NCBI RefSeq assembly: GCF_030269925.1 | Contig: NC_085107.1 | Location: forward strand, 12,090,001-12,154,000 | Reading direction: 5' to 3' | Length of the DNA: 64,000 nt | Source of the DNA: Bombyx mori | Taxonomy: Eukaryota; Arthropoda; Insecta; Lepidoptera; Bombycidae | Shown here: positions 13,506 through 26,400 of the stretch, piece by piece | Numbering within the stretch: position 1 is the stretch's first letter | Layout of the letters: every line of letters begins with the position of its first letter | The notes under the pieces: model-generated | Told to the model about the DNA's origin: nothing | The model's input: only the letters and a program-made list of their open reading frames with translations | The model's database searches: none | Program-made: the position numbers and the translations under genes

Positions 13506-14935
13506 ATATATGATAATAATGGAAATGGTACAATACCAATACAACCATCACCATAAATTTAACCGCATTTTGAAATCACTATCGAACCATTGTCAAGTCT
13601 AATGAAATAATGGTAAAATAACAAATACACTTACGTTTGTAATTGACTCTAATTCGAATTGTAATTTCGATTTTTTATAACAAAATAGACAAAGGTGTTT
13701 GTTATTACAAAAGCGAGATCGAATGACTCTTTGTTGCTTTTTACTTATTAAATGTTATAATTCATCTAGTTAGTGAAATTTACGCACAGTACCTACAGGT
13801 AACCAGCGTTAATGTATATTCAATCCAATCCTCAATTAGCTTGTAGTCCGTATTGATAGATATCCCTACTACCGAGCTTGAATCCTAATTAGATTCGCCC
13901 ATTTCGCAGACTAGACATCGGCATAATTGAGAATATTGAGGTATATCGGCCAGTAGTATCAACTATTAGACTAAATAAAGTTTTTAATAAATTGTTCCGT
14001 TGTTAAGATTTTCTGGAACGATACATGCGTAATAGTTGTAAAGCTCCAGAAAGAACTTTATTAAACATATCAAAATGAAATTTGTGGTGTGACATTTGAA
14101 AGTAAAATTTTAAAACGACTGTGGTAATTTTTGATATATAAATATAATGAGAGTTGTTGTCAAGAATATTATGGGTATCCTAAACATCGTTTTGAAGCTG
14201 GCTACGACATTTTACTTATTATATTTGTTTGTATATAACGTATACTACTCATGGGACTGTAATTAACCTATATAGTTGCTATAGGAATAACAAGTTCAGA
14301 TATTGACAGGAACCACATGCCCGTTAATTGCTCCAACAAGTCATTATGACTTAATAATCAAGCTTTTTGTTAATTTCAATAGTTGCTATAAATACTTCAA
14401 TATTAACTGCTATATTATGATCAACGTGCAATTGGCGACGCGTATAATGGTATAATGAAAACACTAGTTGTTTTTCTTTTACTAATAGCCTGTTCGTGAT
14501 AATACTTTATGCGTCATTACAATCCTTCGATCTATTTTAATTTGAGATTATTATGATGACAAGCTTATTATGTATGAAGTGGCATCCCAATTGTCATGGG
14601 TGCATCCGAATTATTAGATTAGATTTGATATTAGATTTGAATTTGAAATTTGAAAACAGGGATCTGAAATCGCACCAGTGTTGTTGCGCAATTACTATTT
14701 CGTGAATAATTCAATGAAATTTATTACAAAGTATATTTTTAATCATTTTCATCAACACCTAGTCAGTTCTGAATTTCAAATCGATTTAAACATAAGATTG
14801 GATTTCCTGTAGATCTATACGTGTTAAGACTCTTAAAATGAGTCATAATACAATACTACATATATCAATCAGTCAACAAGAAAACCTTAACTTTTTAATA
14901 GCAGTGTTAAATGAATACAGAAACAGTAGTTGTAG
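13506..14935. other. AT-rich DNA, nothing recognised
   Basis: No ORF over 60 codons, no repeat border and no known motif seen. Confidence 0.5.
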
Positions 14936-15090
14936 TTTTTTTTTTTTTTTTTTATTGCCCTTGTAGGCAGACGAGCATACGGCCCACCTGATGGTGAGTG
15001 GTTACCGTCGCCCATGGACTTCAGCAATGCCAGGGGCAGAGCCAAGCCGCTGCCTACCGCTTAATACTCTCCACAAGCCTCGCCTGAAGT
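14936..15090 (-). mobile_element. 3' tail of the same LINE family as 62330-63486
   Basis: Starts with an 18-nt T-run (reverse of a poly(A)), then ttgccc, aggcagacgagcat and tggcattgctgaag-like sequence in reverse. It ends at the equivalent of the last about 50 coding bases (gaggcttgtggagagtatta). Severe 5' truncation. Confidence 0.85.
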
Positions 15091-16394
15091 TAGTTCAAGA
15101 AGACCATATTATTATTAAGAGCTTATGAACCTTCTTGATCAATCAACGACAAATACATCTCGAAAACAAATTCTCTAATCAGAACGGCAACATAACAAAG
15201 TAAAAGGCAGCACTCGAGCTCCGATAGTTTCCCGCAAATCCGTCACAGTACAATTTACCCGTGTTTGCGGAATCGTCACCGACGTGACAAAGGTTTGCTA
15301 TTCAATGCAGCGTCATTACCGGGGGACACGTTCCTAAAGACCACATCGTCAATACGGGCTTCGTGGAGCTTTTGTATCGGACATACGGCTCGTGAACCCA
15401 CAGGCAAATTATACCTTCTGTAAGCTTCATTGTTTGTCGACGCCGAAGATACTATCGAAGATTATGTACCAATTTATTTTTAAATTTATTTAAATATTCG
15501 AGACTCATATTTCAGTCGTGAATTTTATACACTTTTGGTCAACAAAACTTTTTTTTTTATTAAAAAATTTACCTTACCTACAATATCTTTTACGATTTTT
15601 AAGATATTGATTGCATTAAAAAAATCCATTTATTTACATTGTTGTATTTTGTATTGGTACAAACAAAAAATTGGCAATTACAAAACAAGGAAAAACACGT
15701 AAAGTATTGCGCCCTGATGCAGTTACGTTAAGAAGCTGAAATGATTTCCCGAGGGCCGTCACCATGTCGCTTCCGCACTGCGTGTCGATGGAATCATTCT
15801 TGGAGGTGTACTTTGAAAATTATGAAGAAAAAATAAATTAATTTAATTTGAGGAATCTACTAACTAAAGACAGCCTTGTTTCGAATCTTACAGACAATCA
15901 TTCATTTTGTTTTGGTATTCTATCAAGATATAGGGCTCGAAAAGCCTTGATACTTTGTTATCAACGTTTATGTTCTGATATAGATCAATTCACGTATTCC
16001 AACAGAGAGCGATTCTAATCATGGCCACGGAAAACCAGCGCGCTAGTGATATAAAGCCAAATCATTAACTAGCGTACGACCACAAACAACAAACGGTCGT
16101 ATTCCGTAACGCGACCCTATCGCGACCGCCCCGACCACATCTCTATCCCAATTGCAATGAGAGCACCTTTTACCAGATTCGATCGAGCGTCATTAGCGAC
16201 ATACTAATTTCCACTAGTTTATCACGTACGTACGTGCCCCGTAATTAAATGCGGTCGATTCTGGAAACTAATTTAATTCATTAAAATAATAGATAGAGTT
16301 AAATATACCGCTGTTTTGAGGAAAATCGATCTCACATAATAATAGTGAGTTAGATAGTTTGTTTTTTTTTTAAAGATTTTCACATACTAAATAC
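15091..16394. other. AT-rich DNA, nothing recognised
   Basis: Moderately GC-rich patches at 15200-15420 and 16020-16250 were read in all frames for kinase motifs (HRDLA, DFG), without success. Confidence 0.45.
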
Positions 16395-16629
16395 ATTTTT
16401 TTATTGTTTAGAGTAGACGAGCTCACAGCCCACCTGGTGTTAAGTGGTTACCGGAGCTCATAGACATCTACAACGTAAATCTACCTTGAGAAATAAGTTC
16501 TAAGGTCTTAGTATAGTTACAACGGCTGTCCAACCGTTCAAGCCGAAATACATTACTGCTTCAAGGCGGAAATAGGCAGGGCGGTGGTACCTACCCGCGC
16601 GGACTCACAAGAGGTCCTACCGCCAGTAA
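16395..16629 (-). repeat. Bm1 SINE, headless form
   Basis: Reverse copy between tttttttattgtttagag and ggtcctaccgccagta. Confidence 0.9.
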
Positions 16630-17254
16630 AAAAACGATAAATCTCTTTAATATAATATTAATGGTAATGGTATTGTTATGTCCAATTGATTAATTTTTTT
16701 ACTCTTTCTCATTAAATGCGGCATTCGTTAATTTGTTACATGACGATTTTACTAGAATACATATTATTAGAATTGCATAAATATTACTTATATTATAATA
16801 ACTTAAAAAGTTAGTACGGTGTTCATTTAAAATTTTAATAGAAATTAAAAAACACAATTACTAAAGAAAAAAATAAAACAACCTCTCGAACAACTACAAC
16901 TAACGTTGTTGTTGGTTGAACGTGCTTCTATGCTCGTATTGATGCAGGAAATTCTGTTATGTTTTGTCACAGTATATTAAAAGAAAATGAAATGGTATGT
17001 ATTTAAAAAAAAAAAAACATTCACTTGTTTTTCTGTGGAATCAATTCAAATAATTACCAATACAGCGTTCATTTATGTTTTTACAGAAATAATCTTATTT
17101 GGTTCATGAAATTTTCCGCTGAATTTTATGTACTTTAGCGTCAGCTGTTATGTTATTTGTATCGATTCGACAGTATAATTAAAAGTAAACATTATTTTAC
17201 TTAATTAGATTAGATAAGAAACTTTAATGAATTTTATCGCAAAATTTCTTCTAC

Positions 17255-17499
17255 TTTTTTTTTATTATTGCTTAGATGGGTGGACGAGCTCACAGCCCAC
17301 CTGGTGTTAAGTGGTTACTGGAGCCCATAGACATCTACAACGTAAATGCGCCACCCACCTTGAGACATAAGTTCTAAGGTCTCAGTACAGTTACAACGGC
17401 TGCCCTGCCCTTCAAACCGAAACGCATTGCTTCACTGCAGAAATAGGCAGGGTGGTGGCACCTACCCGCGCGGACTCACAAGAGGTCCTACCACCAGTA
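17255..17499 (-). repeat. Bm1 SINE, headless form
   Basis: Reverse copy from the T-run to ggtcctaccaccagta; close to the consensus of the window's copies. Confidence 0.92.
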
Positions 17500-18066
17500 A
17501 ACTACTTACTTGCGAGATACCGTTTTGTTTTTTTGAATAGAACTGCGTCAGATCACAACAAGTATGATGTCTTGTTAAGCAATATCTTAATAACTTGCTA
17601 TGTGCACAAAACAAACTTAAACAAAATTCAGTGACGCATTTTCTTTTTAAATTTCTTGACGTGTTTCTCCACTATTTCAAACTCTTTTATATGGCGACTT
17701 TTCCTTTTAAGTTGAAAATAATTTAATAAAACCCGAGTTGATTTTACGACACGGCCAAAGGAAACGATTCCGTTTTTATTACAATTGTCGAATAAAATAT
17801 AAAACACGTGAAGTTCGTTTCACAAAAAAGTTTTAAATAATAGTACCGTAAAATTTTATGCACGTTTCAGGAAAGCAGATTATTAATGTATAAAAATTTA
17901 TAACAAAATTGTTGGTTTTCGATGCTGGTCTTATGGTCTATTATGAACAACATGGGCACATCCCTAATCCGTGATGGCGTAATTTTTTTGGAATTCGTCA
18001 TTGGAGCTTTATTTTTTTTGCTTGTTAAAATATTCTCTTAAAACTATTTTTGGTTAATTTAATCTT

Positions 18067-18693
18067 ACTAGAGGTCCCACAGTAGTCGAAATTCAACTAT
18101 AATTAATTGGAATTCTAAGTTTGTACACTATTATGATTGTATTTTATACTTCTATAATCACAAATTTCGCCAAGACTACACTATAAAAATATTGACAAAT
18201 ACCAACAATATTTAATCTATTCTCAATTTGACAACAAATGACCACCATTTTACTGCGATTATATTTCATCCCATATCATCTCATTTCATTAAATTTCATC
18301 CCAGTTGATTAATGTCTCAAATTAATCATCTTCATTTCATTTCACTCCATATTATCATTTTTCATAAAATCAAGAATATAAAGTAAAATAAGACATGACT
18401 TAAAGGTCTTAGTTACCAGGTCATAAAATCTCTTAAAAAAAAAAAGACGTCAAGAACAAAAGATTGACAATAAATAGTATGCATGCGTGTGTGCGTCAAA
18501 TACATGGTATGTAGTGTGTGTTATATTTTCTTAATTGATTTTATGTGTCTTTTATGCATAATTAAAAAAAATATTAGCATTGTGCACTTCTTCTCTATAT
18601 TCTTTATAAGTGTGGAAAATTTCATACTCCTCCGTCCGCGAAATTTTCGTCAAAAGGGATATAAAGTTTTTGCTTCACGTATTAATATATAGA
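18067..18693 (-). mobile_element. Non-autonomous Helitron, second family, longer copy
   Basis: Reverse relative of 43204-43631: actagaggtcccacagtagt at the left and cgtattaatatataga at the right. It carries about 200 bp extra (about 18240-18450), with degenerate tttcatctcattt repeats. The base after CTAGT is A and not T, so that border may have changed. Confidence 0.7.
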
Positions 18694-19750
18694 TGAGAAC
18701 ACACTGACATACTGTATATTATTATTATTCAATTGATAAAAAATGTAGATAGAGTTGTAGCAAATTGATACTGATTTCATTAGATCCCAATATTTAGATC
18801 GTGTGCCATATCAATAAACGTAGCGTTTGCATTGGTATGTTAAATAACAATGATGAATAAAGTTGCTGTATTTAACGAGATATCAAATGAGAGTTTGTTG
18901 TACGAGTATACTTTGAGATATTAATGTATTAATTGTGAAGATTTTCACTAAAATAACCAAAATCAAAAAAAAAAGTTTAAAAAAAAGTTTGACTTAAACC
19001 ATTGAAACATTGATATGTAAGTTTCATGCGTTGCTTTTTTTCAATAACAGAATATTCTCCAATATTTCTATTCGATTTATAAAAACGTATATCTAAACAA
19101 GAAAAACAATTAAATTTTGATCATTTTGTGATCAGACGGCACTTTAAAATTCAAAGTAAGTACGTAATTAAATCTGTGAAATACAGTCGTTTTACTGATC
19201 GATTTGAACACGACATTATAAAATAAATTGCATTTGTACTTACCTTACGCAGCAATATCGCATTTTGGTATTAATACCGATATTTTGTATTCTTCTAGAT
19301 TAGTGACGACCCACCTACTCTTTAGTGGTGGTACGAGTCCGGAGACATGACCTTGCGTATTTTATGGCATATTATGCTGTGGTACCCGTTAAGTTGGAAA
19401 GCCTGAAGGTATTGCCATAGGATAGTGGCGCTTGAGTTGGGGATCAGAATACGAAGTCTAGTCTACGTGTCTGATTCGCATTTAGTATTCGATCTGACAT
19501 CTAAATGTGAGTTGCTGCATTTTTGTATGTGCAGTTGTTTCTAAGAGTTTAAGCCCATGACTTCGCGTACATAATGTAATATATAATGTAATATATCTAG
19601 ACTACTCACGTGGTGTATGATGTCAGTCGCTGCGTAGAAGCTCTCGTGCGGGTCTGGTCGTTTCATCATGTACGGACGCGGGAATTCGGTGTCTTCACAA
19701 ATTTCTGTCGAAGAATGTGCTTTTATTAACCTGTTAAGCTACTTCAAAGA

Positions 19751-20125
19751 TTTTATCGCGGGCTTTAAGCGCGGCGACCGAATCAAGAAATTCCGTAACG
19801 AAAATAAAACCTAACACCCCCACTTCGTCCGACGTAGCTCGCGTTCAACACATTCACACGTTGCGCTTGTGTAGTGTTTGTGAATAAGCGCGCGGCGTGA
19901 CATCGCACTGCATGCGCATCATGAAAAGTCTGTCCATCTCTCTCGGTCTAGCTTATGACTGTGAAGGGGACAGTTAATGTTTTGCTTTTGTTAATGTTTC
20001 TAAATATAGTGTGGTCTTATTTTATTATTCTTTTAATATTAAATTATTATTGTCTAACTATAATTGCAAAGTTGATAAAAAATGCTATGCAATAAATAGC
20101 TTTATCGCGGCAGTCCCCGAGTGCT
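19751..20125 (+). repeat. Dispersed 380-bp repeat, copy 2
   Basis: Same order and orientation as 9040-9423. Both ends show tttatcgcgg (start tttatcgcggg, end tttatcgcggc), a direct and not inverted repeat. No coding frame. Confidence 0.75.
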
Positions 20126-20199
20126 ACACGTGGTTTTTATTTTATTTTGTCGTCTAAGCCCTAATGTTTCTATCTTAACCTTTAAATTAATTAGACCTC

Positions 20200-20430
20200 T
20201 GCAAAGGTTAATGTTCACGTTTGAATCTGTTCCATTTCCTATTTGTAACGGATTTATTCCGTCATCCGAGAATAATAAATCCCGTCCAAAATCTCGCTAT
20301 TCCGACAGTGTTATCCTTAGTCTTTCAACGGCTGCCTCCTATTATCCTGTGCTCGGGCCGAAGCATCTTTTCAATATGGTTCCTGAACAATGGCTGCCTT
20401 TCCGGCCGGACGTCCCGATGACGTAACGAG
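20200..20430. other. Higher-GC block of unknown nature, probably repeat
   Basis: Frames are open on the plus strand (to 20426) but show no family. The reverse strand reads ggaaccatattgaaaagatg and cggcccgagcacaggataat, which look repeat-like. Follows the 380-bp repeat directly. Confidence 0.3.
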
Positions 20431-22530
20431 CACACTATCCACCGTGCACTTTTCCTTTCAACTAGAATTTCCCAACTGCTCTCTTTGAATAGTAGTATTA
20501 CGTTTTATATTGGGCATTGCATTTCTTTGTATGATATCAGCTAAAATATCTAAAATTTGAGAAGATTACAGCCCATAATAGGAAAGGTCTCCTAAATAAG
20601 GCGTTAGTTTGTGTTGAGTTAAAATTTCACTATTCAGTACAATTAGTGCTGTGTTCTGATTAAAACAACTTTTTCTTTATACTTTACAAGTTAATGTTGG
20701 TTGTTTCTTGAGTTTGAGTAGCGTTTCCTGCCTGAGGGGAAACTAGTTAGTGACAGAACATTGTGGTCCGCGTCCCTTGAAAACCTTTGTAAGACTCGAA
20801 ATAACTTTTGCATTAAAATTAAAATCTTTTCTTAGTTGTAATTGGGGTCTTTTGTTAGAGAAACCGTGTACACGGACTGAAGTTTCTCATTTTGTTTTTT
20901 TTGTTAAATATTTAGTTTGTTATACGAAGACCGTTGTTTCTTTTTTTTTATTACATACATGTGCGTATATAATAAGTCGAGTAACGAGATTGGTGTTCAA
21001 ACGTAATAGGAATCGTCGTTTAAGAATTCAAAAATAAAATAATTGTAAATCATCTTTTATACTATGAGGTAGCGCCCTCTGTGAATTGATATTTTAACTT
21101 TACGTATAATGTGTTCTATCTCATTCTCTCGTCGGCTGAATACTATACATTTACGTGTTTGCGTCTCTATGGACTTATTTTTTCGTTTCATCGAGTTTGA
21201 AATCATAACGATTCTAAAGAAGTTTCACTTCAATAAATAAATAATATATTGTTTCGAGCATCATTAGGCGGCTTTGCAGCCGACTAGCACGGACCGAGGC
21301 ACGTAAGTAGCACGAAACGGGAATGGTAACAATCTCTGTGCAAGTGCACTTGAAGGCCTAACGAGTGCAGTCGAGAGTCGCGGTCGAGCTAACTAGCGCG
21401 AAAATATGGACCGACTGCAACGAAATAAGGTACGGCTTACAAAGAAACTCCTTTAAATATTCTCTCTTAAATGCATGCTCGTATTCCATAATGCATTTAA
21501 AAAGAGAGCATACATTTTTTGTTACAATTGGAAAGTCTGTAGGCATCAAAACGTTACGTTTTCACCCCCGGCCAATATCTCAATTGCATATGAATATCTA
21601 GCCCTTCAAATAGGAATGTATTATTGCTTCACGACAAGAATAGGCAGGATCGTAGTGTGCCTATTAGGTTTAACAATACGCTCACCTTAATAACTATGTA
21701 ATTAGAAAGAAGAATTTGCTGTTTTGTTTCAAAACGAGGTATTGCTAGGGAAAATATTTCGTTCCTTCATCGTGGAAATCGTAAAAACTACTGTACATAT
21801 TATTTACTTAGGAACAAAATGGATCATTAGGCAATAGATTTTACAGCTATTTATGTTGATAAATAGAGCTATCTATGCCAAGGACGTAACCAAACTGCTG
21901 CCTAAGATATTCGAGTGAACTTCACTATTTTCCTTGATGCGTTACTTAAAATTAAAATTTAATATTAACATTCATACAGTACGTAGATTTACGTATATAA
22001 TAATGGGTATAAGTATTTTATATTTACGATGTAACTAAAAAGTTTGAGAACCACATGCTCCACTGTCATTGAAGTATTTGTTTCGTTATTATTACACAGT
22101 ATCCAATAATATCATGTAATGTAATGAACATGTGGCTTCCGAAACACAAGTTTTTGAGTAGCAAACTAAGTTTCTATACGCGATCGAGGGTCGAGCCCTT
22201 TGTTTGTCAAGAAAAAACAGCCAACGGTAGTTTGTTCATTTGTCTGAGTAGTATTGTTTACAATTAGGGTCAGATCTTGTGGATTTAACATCGCTGACTT
22301 TATTACATTTTTTCAAATTTCTTCTTTTATTGTGTTGTACGGTTTTTGTACTTCAAAGTCTTTACAAACGCTTGAGATCACAGATAACACGGCCTCTAAG
22401 GGTAAATAATCATTCCTATGAGTATTTTTTAATTATTGTTATTAACTATTTCGGGTGAGGGATGCGAAGATTCTTTTGAAGAACAGTATTGTTTAGTATA
22501 ATAGGCTAAAAATTAAAACTACCGCATGTT

Positions 22531-22730
22531 TTTTTCTGCCGCGAAATAGTCGTGCGACTTCTCTTTGAAAAAAGACTGAATAACATGGGAGAATTAAGAC
22601 CATGACCTAAATAGTAAGACCAACTAAAGATGAGTAACATTCACGTTGTAATAATGTCTTTGAAGTCTGGTAACCAATTAACACCAGGTGGACCAAGAAT
22701 TCGTCTACCCATCTAGCCCAATAAAAAAAA
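22531..22730 (+). repeat. Bm1 SINE, old diverged copy
   Basis: tttctgccgcgaaatagtcg, attcacgttgtaataatgtc, ttaacaccaggtggacca and cgtctacccatctagcccaa with A-tail. Confidence 0.7.
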
Positions 22731-22788
22731 TACAGGTGCGTTTATAGAAATGGTGGTTCACTGAAACAAAAAACAGCAGCGGAAATGA

Positions 22789-23019
22789 ATGAAATTCTCC
22801 GCTACGAAGGAAAACATTGTTTTCGTACGTACCGTTATATTCATTCTGATCATGGATTTCTCGTTTGTCACGACGACCCAACGTCTCCCTCCAGATATTG
22901 TATGGCTCGCGATAATCTTCATCGACTACTGCGGGCCTATGGACAATTCATTTATATTTGTTATACAAAGCGTTCGGCATTTGAAGTTCGGACAAGATAT
23001 TTTGACTGCTAATACGTAA
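22789..23019 (+). CDS. Unassigned small ORF with two hydrophobic segments, possible membrane-protein fragment
   Basis: 76 codons, ATG to TAA, with a TGA immediately upstream in the same frame, so it either starts here or is broken. It has two hydrophobic stretches: VRTVIFILIMDFSF (about 14-27) and DIVWLAIIFIDYCG (about 39-52), then NSFIFVIQ. The layout recalls the last two helices of a seven-helix receptor (NSFIF in place of NPxxY), but I do not recognise a family. An overlapping frame (22785-23012) is less protein-like. It lies 75 bp from Ddr exon 23094-23412 on the opposite strand. It could be a decayed exon or chance. Confidence 0.25.
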   Translation: MKFSATKENIVFVRTVIFILIMDFSFVTTTQRLPPDIVWLAIIFIDYCGPMDNSFIFVIQSVRHLKFGQDILTANT

Positions 23020-23093
23020 TGTATTCTCGAAGATACAAAATAACACGTTAATAGTTTTTAAGTGAATTTTATTTTGAAAAATAAACCGCTTAC

Positions 23094-23412
23094 CTTAACA
23101 TGTGGATCGGTGGACAGTTAGCTAGTGCCAGAGCGAGTCTCGGCGCGCGTCGGGTGTTTCTAGCGTTCGCGTTTCCATTTCTAAGCGACGGGCAGAAAGG
23201 TTTCTTCAGCACGTTCGGAATTCTACGACGCGCCTTCTTTGTGAGCAGTACAGCGGTGGCAGCTATGAACGCTCCCCCACCGACCAGCGCTCCGCAGGCC
23301 AACCCGACGGAGACTCTCATCGAGGAATTTCTTTTCTTACGTGAAGAAGGTGGAATGTCCGTTCGATAATATTCTTCGAGGAATTCAACGGACGCGTTCA
23401 CGACAGTTGGCG
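23094..23412 (-). CDS. Ddr: Ddr exon: extracellular juxtamembrane, transmembrane helix, cytoplasmic juxtamembrane
   Basis: 319-nt exon, acceptor cgttttcaacag, donor ttaag|gtaagc (phase 2). The split codon GCG joins it to the exon at 27639. Encodes residues 440-544. Features in order: N444-A-S sequon, YYRTDIPPSS, a convertase-like RKKR (463-466), and a 24-residue hydrophobic helix (472-495) rich in Gly/Ala with GLACGALVGGG. A strongly basic stop-transfer stretch KKARRR (497-502) and a basic, Pro-containing cytoplasmic segment follow. This segment does not resemble a specific known motif. The exon is assigned to Ddr from matching phase, correct position after the discoidin-like domain and membrane topology, not from strong sequence identity. 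The next exon, needed before the kinase domain, was not found in 1-23093. Confidence 0.8.
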
Positions 23413-26400
23413 CTGTTGAAAACGATTCTTTTAATATTGTCGTAATTTGAAAATATGTGTATTTAATAAATCTGTTTACAAACTTGTTTTTGTAGGGTAC
23501 AAATACTTAGGTGCATATTCGACTTATTTCATATACCATGTTTATACATACTATGCTTTAGGATTGGGCAAAGAATTTCATAACATGAGCGAGTGTAATA
23601 GATCTAAAGCAGCTCAGTGCGTTGAATAAGGGAAACCAGAGTCGCCCTAAACAAAGCGAGAAAATGAATAGGTGTCGAGCGCAGGACTAATTGTTTGGTT
23701 ACAATGGGACAAGAACTTAGCTAGAGTCCATTCGGTTTTGTGTTTGCAGCTTTGAGAACTGCGAGACATCGTATTAATTCAGGTGAAGATTTTGATAGTT
23801 GGCTTTAGTAGTGAAATAGTCAAACTTTGTTCATTCCTACATCACTACATAGTATAAAACAAAGTCGCTTTCTCTGTCCCTATATCTGTCTGTCCCTATG
23901 TATGCTTAAATCTTTAAAACTACGCAACGGATTATGATGCGGTTTTTTTTAATAGATAGAGTGATTGAAGAGGAAGGTTTATATGTATAATAACATCCAT
24001 TAAATAGTGGAGCAATCAATAATAAATTACAGTTTCCGAAGCGAAGCGAGGGCGAGTCGCTAGTTTGACTGTAAAATAAATTTACATTGATGTCGCGCGA
24101 ATATTTGCCTTAGTTTTGTGCCCTATTTGTACGTTGAAGGAAAATTAGATTTTTTTAACGATTAATAATTCTCTTAGAATATTTACGAACGATTTGATAT
24201 AAATGAAAAACAATTTTCAATACAAAAAAGTATTTCATTACCGAAAGGATTTCCGCACGAAACTCCGTCGAAATGGGAAAAAGAAATGAGGTGTAATCTA
24301 AGTCTAGAAACTCGAAACTTGCCGTCGTCGGATAAGATACACAGAAGCCGTTATATCGAGCTCAAAGTTCTGAAACGGCAAAACACAAATAGGCCGGCAC
24401 GAGAAGTCAAAACTGGGTCCCAACTTCCACTAGGTAACCGAGAATGGCTGCCTGCCAGGGCGTCAGTGACTAGGTGCCAAGACACAGTTAATGCCGAGCT
24501 AATTTCTAATTGCGCTGTTAATTAACTGCACCTCAGGTCAACAGTTAAATTGCTGAGCGTCAGAAGCAAATTTTATTAGCTTTGGAATTGGAAAGTGGTA
24601 ACTTGCGGAATGAGATTAACGAAGGATTTTCTCGTAACTTTACCCAAGATACTGATTATTTGAGTTGATAAGGATGAACTGTTAAAATATATGTAGTTAA
24701 AGAAAATAAAAGGACTTATTTAAATAGAAAACCTATTAAATAGCATAAAATTAAAAAGAAAAAAAGAAAGAGAAAGAAGGAAAAAAAAAAACTAATAGTC
24801 ACTTTTTTATGCTGTTGATGCTGGTCAGGATGTTAGAGCGAAGTTATAAAATTATTGTATTATCACTGGTCCTTGACGCGCATGAAAATTAAGCCAATAA
24901 TTGCATTTGTAATAACACATTTGTTAGTGTGGTATTTTATATGAATTTATTAAGATTTACGAGATAAAAATATGAAGAAACTCTCGAAATGATAATGTAA
25001 AGAGAAAGAGAACCTGCAATCTTACGATTGGCCGGAATACCTACATCCATTCACAACTTGCTAGGTATCATAATTCACAATAACAACATAAAAGGCCCAT
25101 TACATCACGAGTTCCTTTATTCTCAGAGCCGAGAAAGATGATATTATACTGTTACCAGAACATTAACTTTATATGAATATACAACATTGTATACGTTCCA
25201 CATAAATAATATATTGACTAATAGATTGGTATATTATGCATTATGAAAATAATTTATAATTGAACAGCTTGATTTCACTTAACTATTATTGAATTTTGCT
25301 CCTCGTGTAGCATAAGATTTTCTATAAGCCGTTAGAAAAAAATATAACAGTACGCATGTTTATTTATGACAGTATTAAAAAAAATATGTAATGATTGAAT
25401 TCCAAAAGAATAACAATAAAAGGATTTTGATGTTGAATCAACAATTTAACAATATACTATTAATATTTCATTCAACTGTTCATCCCTATTCATCGAACAA
25501 CAATGGATCCTTTTGTTTAAATATATTTGAAGATAACAAATATTTTTTTAAGGCTTTAGTGTAATATCCATATAGATGAGTCTGATGTTTGTTAAGATGT
25601 GCCGTGATTCATTTATCGTTTCGCCACTGAACGAGGGTTCTGTCTAAAAAAGAGTTGCTAAAGTTCTTTTTAGGGGTCATGAAATACTAGTTCAAAATAT
25701 TAGTTCAATTAAGATATTGGCAAGTCTTGCTTTTAAAAATAACGCAGGAAATTAGTTAATTGGTCCGAAAGTATTGAATGCTTCATTGAATGCTTTCATT
25801 GAATGCTGCATGAATCCTTTTAGACGATACCTAGTTCATGCTGATCATTAATAATGATAGCGACTTTCGCGAACTAAATCGGAAAATTTATCATTTTATT
25901 TCTGATTTATAAAATTATAGGCTATTTGAATTACAAAAAAAAACATCATTTCAGATGTAAGTTTCAAATCGTGTATTGTACATTGTACATTCTGTATAAA
26001 GACAACTTGAACAGTTGATCGGTATTGCTATCCACGAATTATGGAAAATACGTAAATATATTGGGTTTAGTGTTGCACTTCCAGAATAATCTAAAGATTG
26101 GGCAACTGGATGGCGCTGAAGAAGTTATTTAAAAAAATCCTCTCATACAGAACCACTTCCGGCTGTTAATATTGTCAATAATCCAGATTTGATGCACACT
26201 TTGTAACCTCTCGGTTTATGAATGAGATGTTGGTGCTCTTTGTGTTTTTATTGTTGATAAGTAATTTGGCGGGAATTGCTCTGAGGAGCATTTGGAAATT
26301 ATCCCTCCATCTCCCTTCATTATTGCAAAAGCCGCCTACGGGATTCTTGAAATTTATTACCAACATAGATCAGACATTTCTATTTACGTATTGGTAGGAA

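Noticed and set aside
15195..16260. GC-richer patches searched as possible Ddr kinase exons
   Set aside because: No frame with kinase motifs and no fitting phase.
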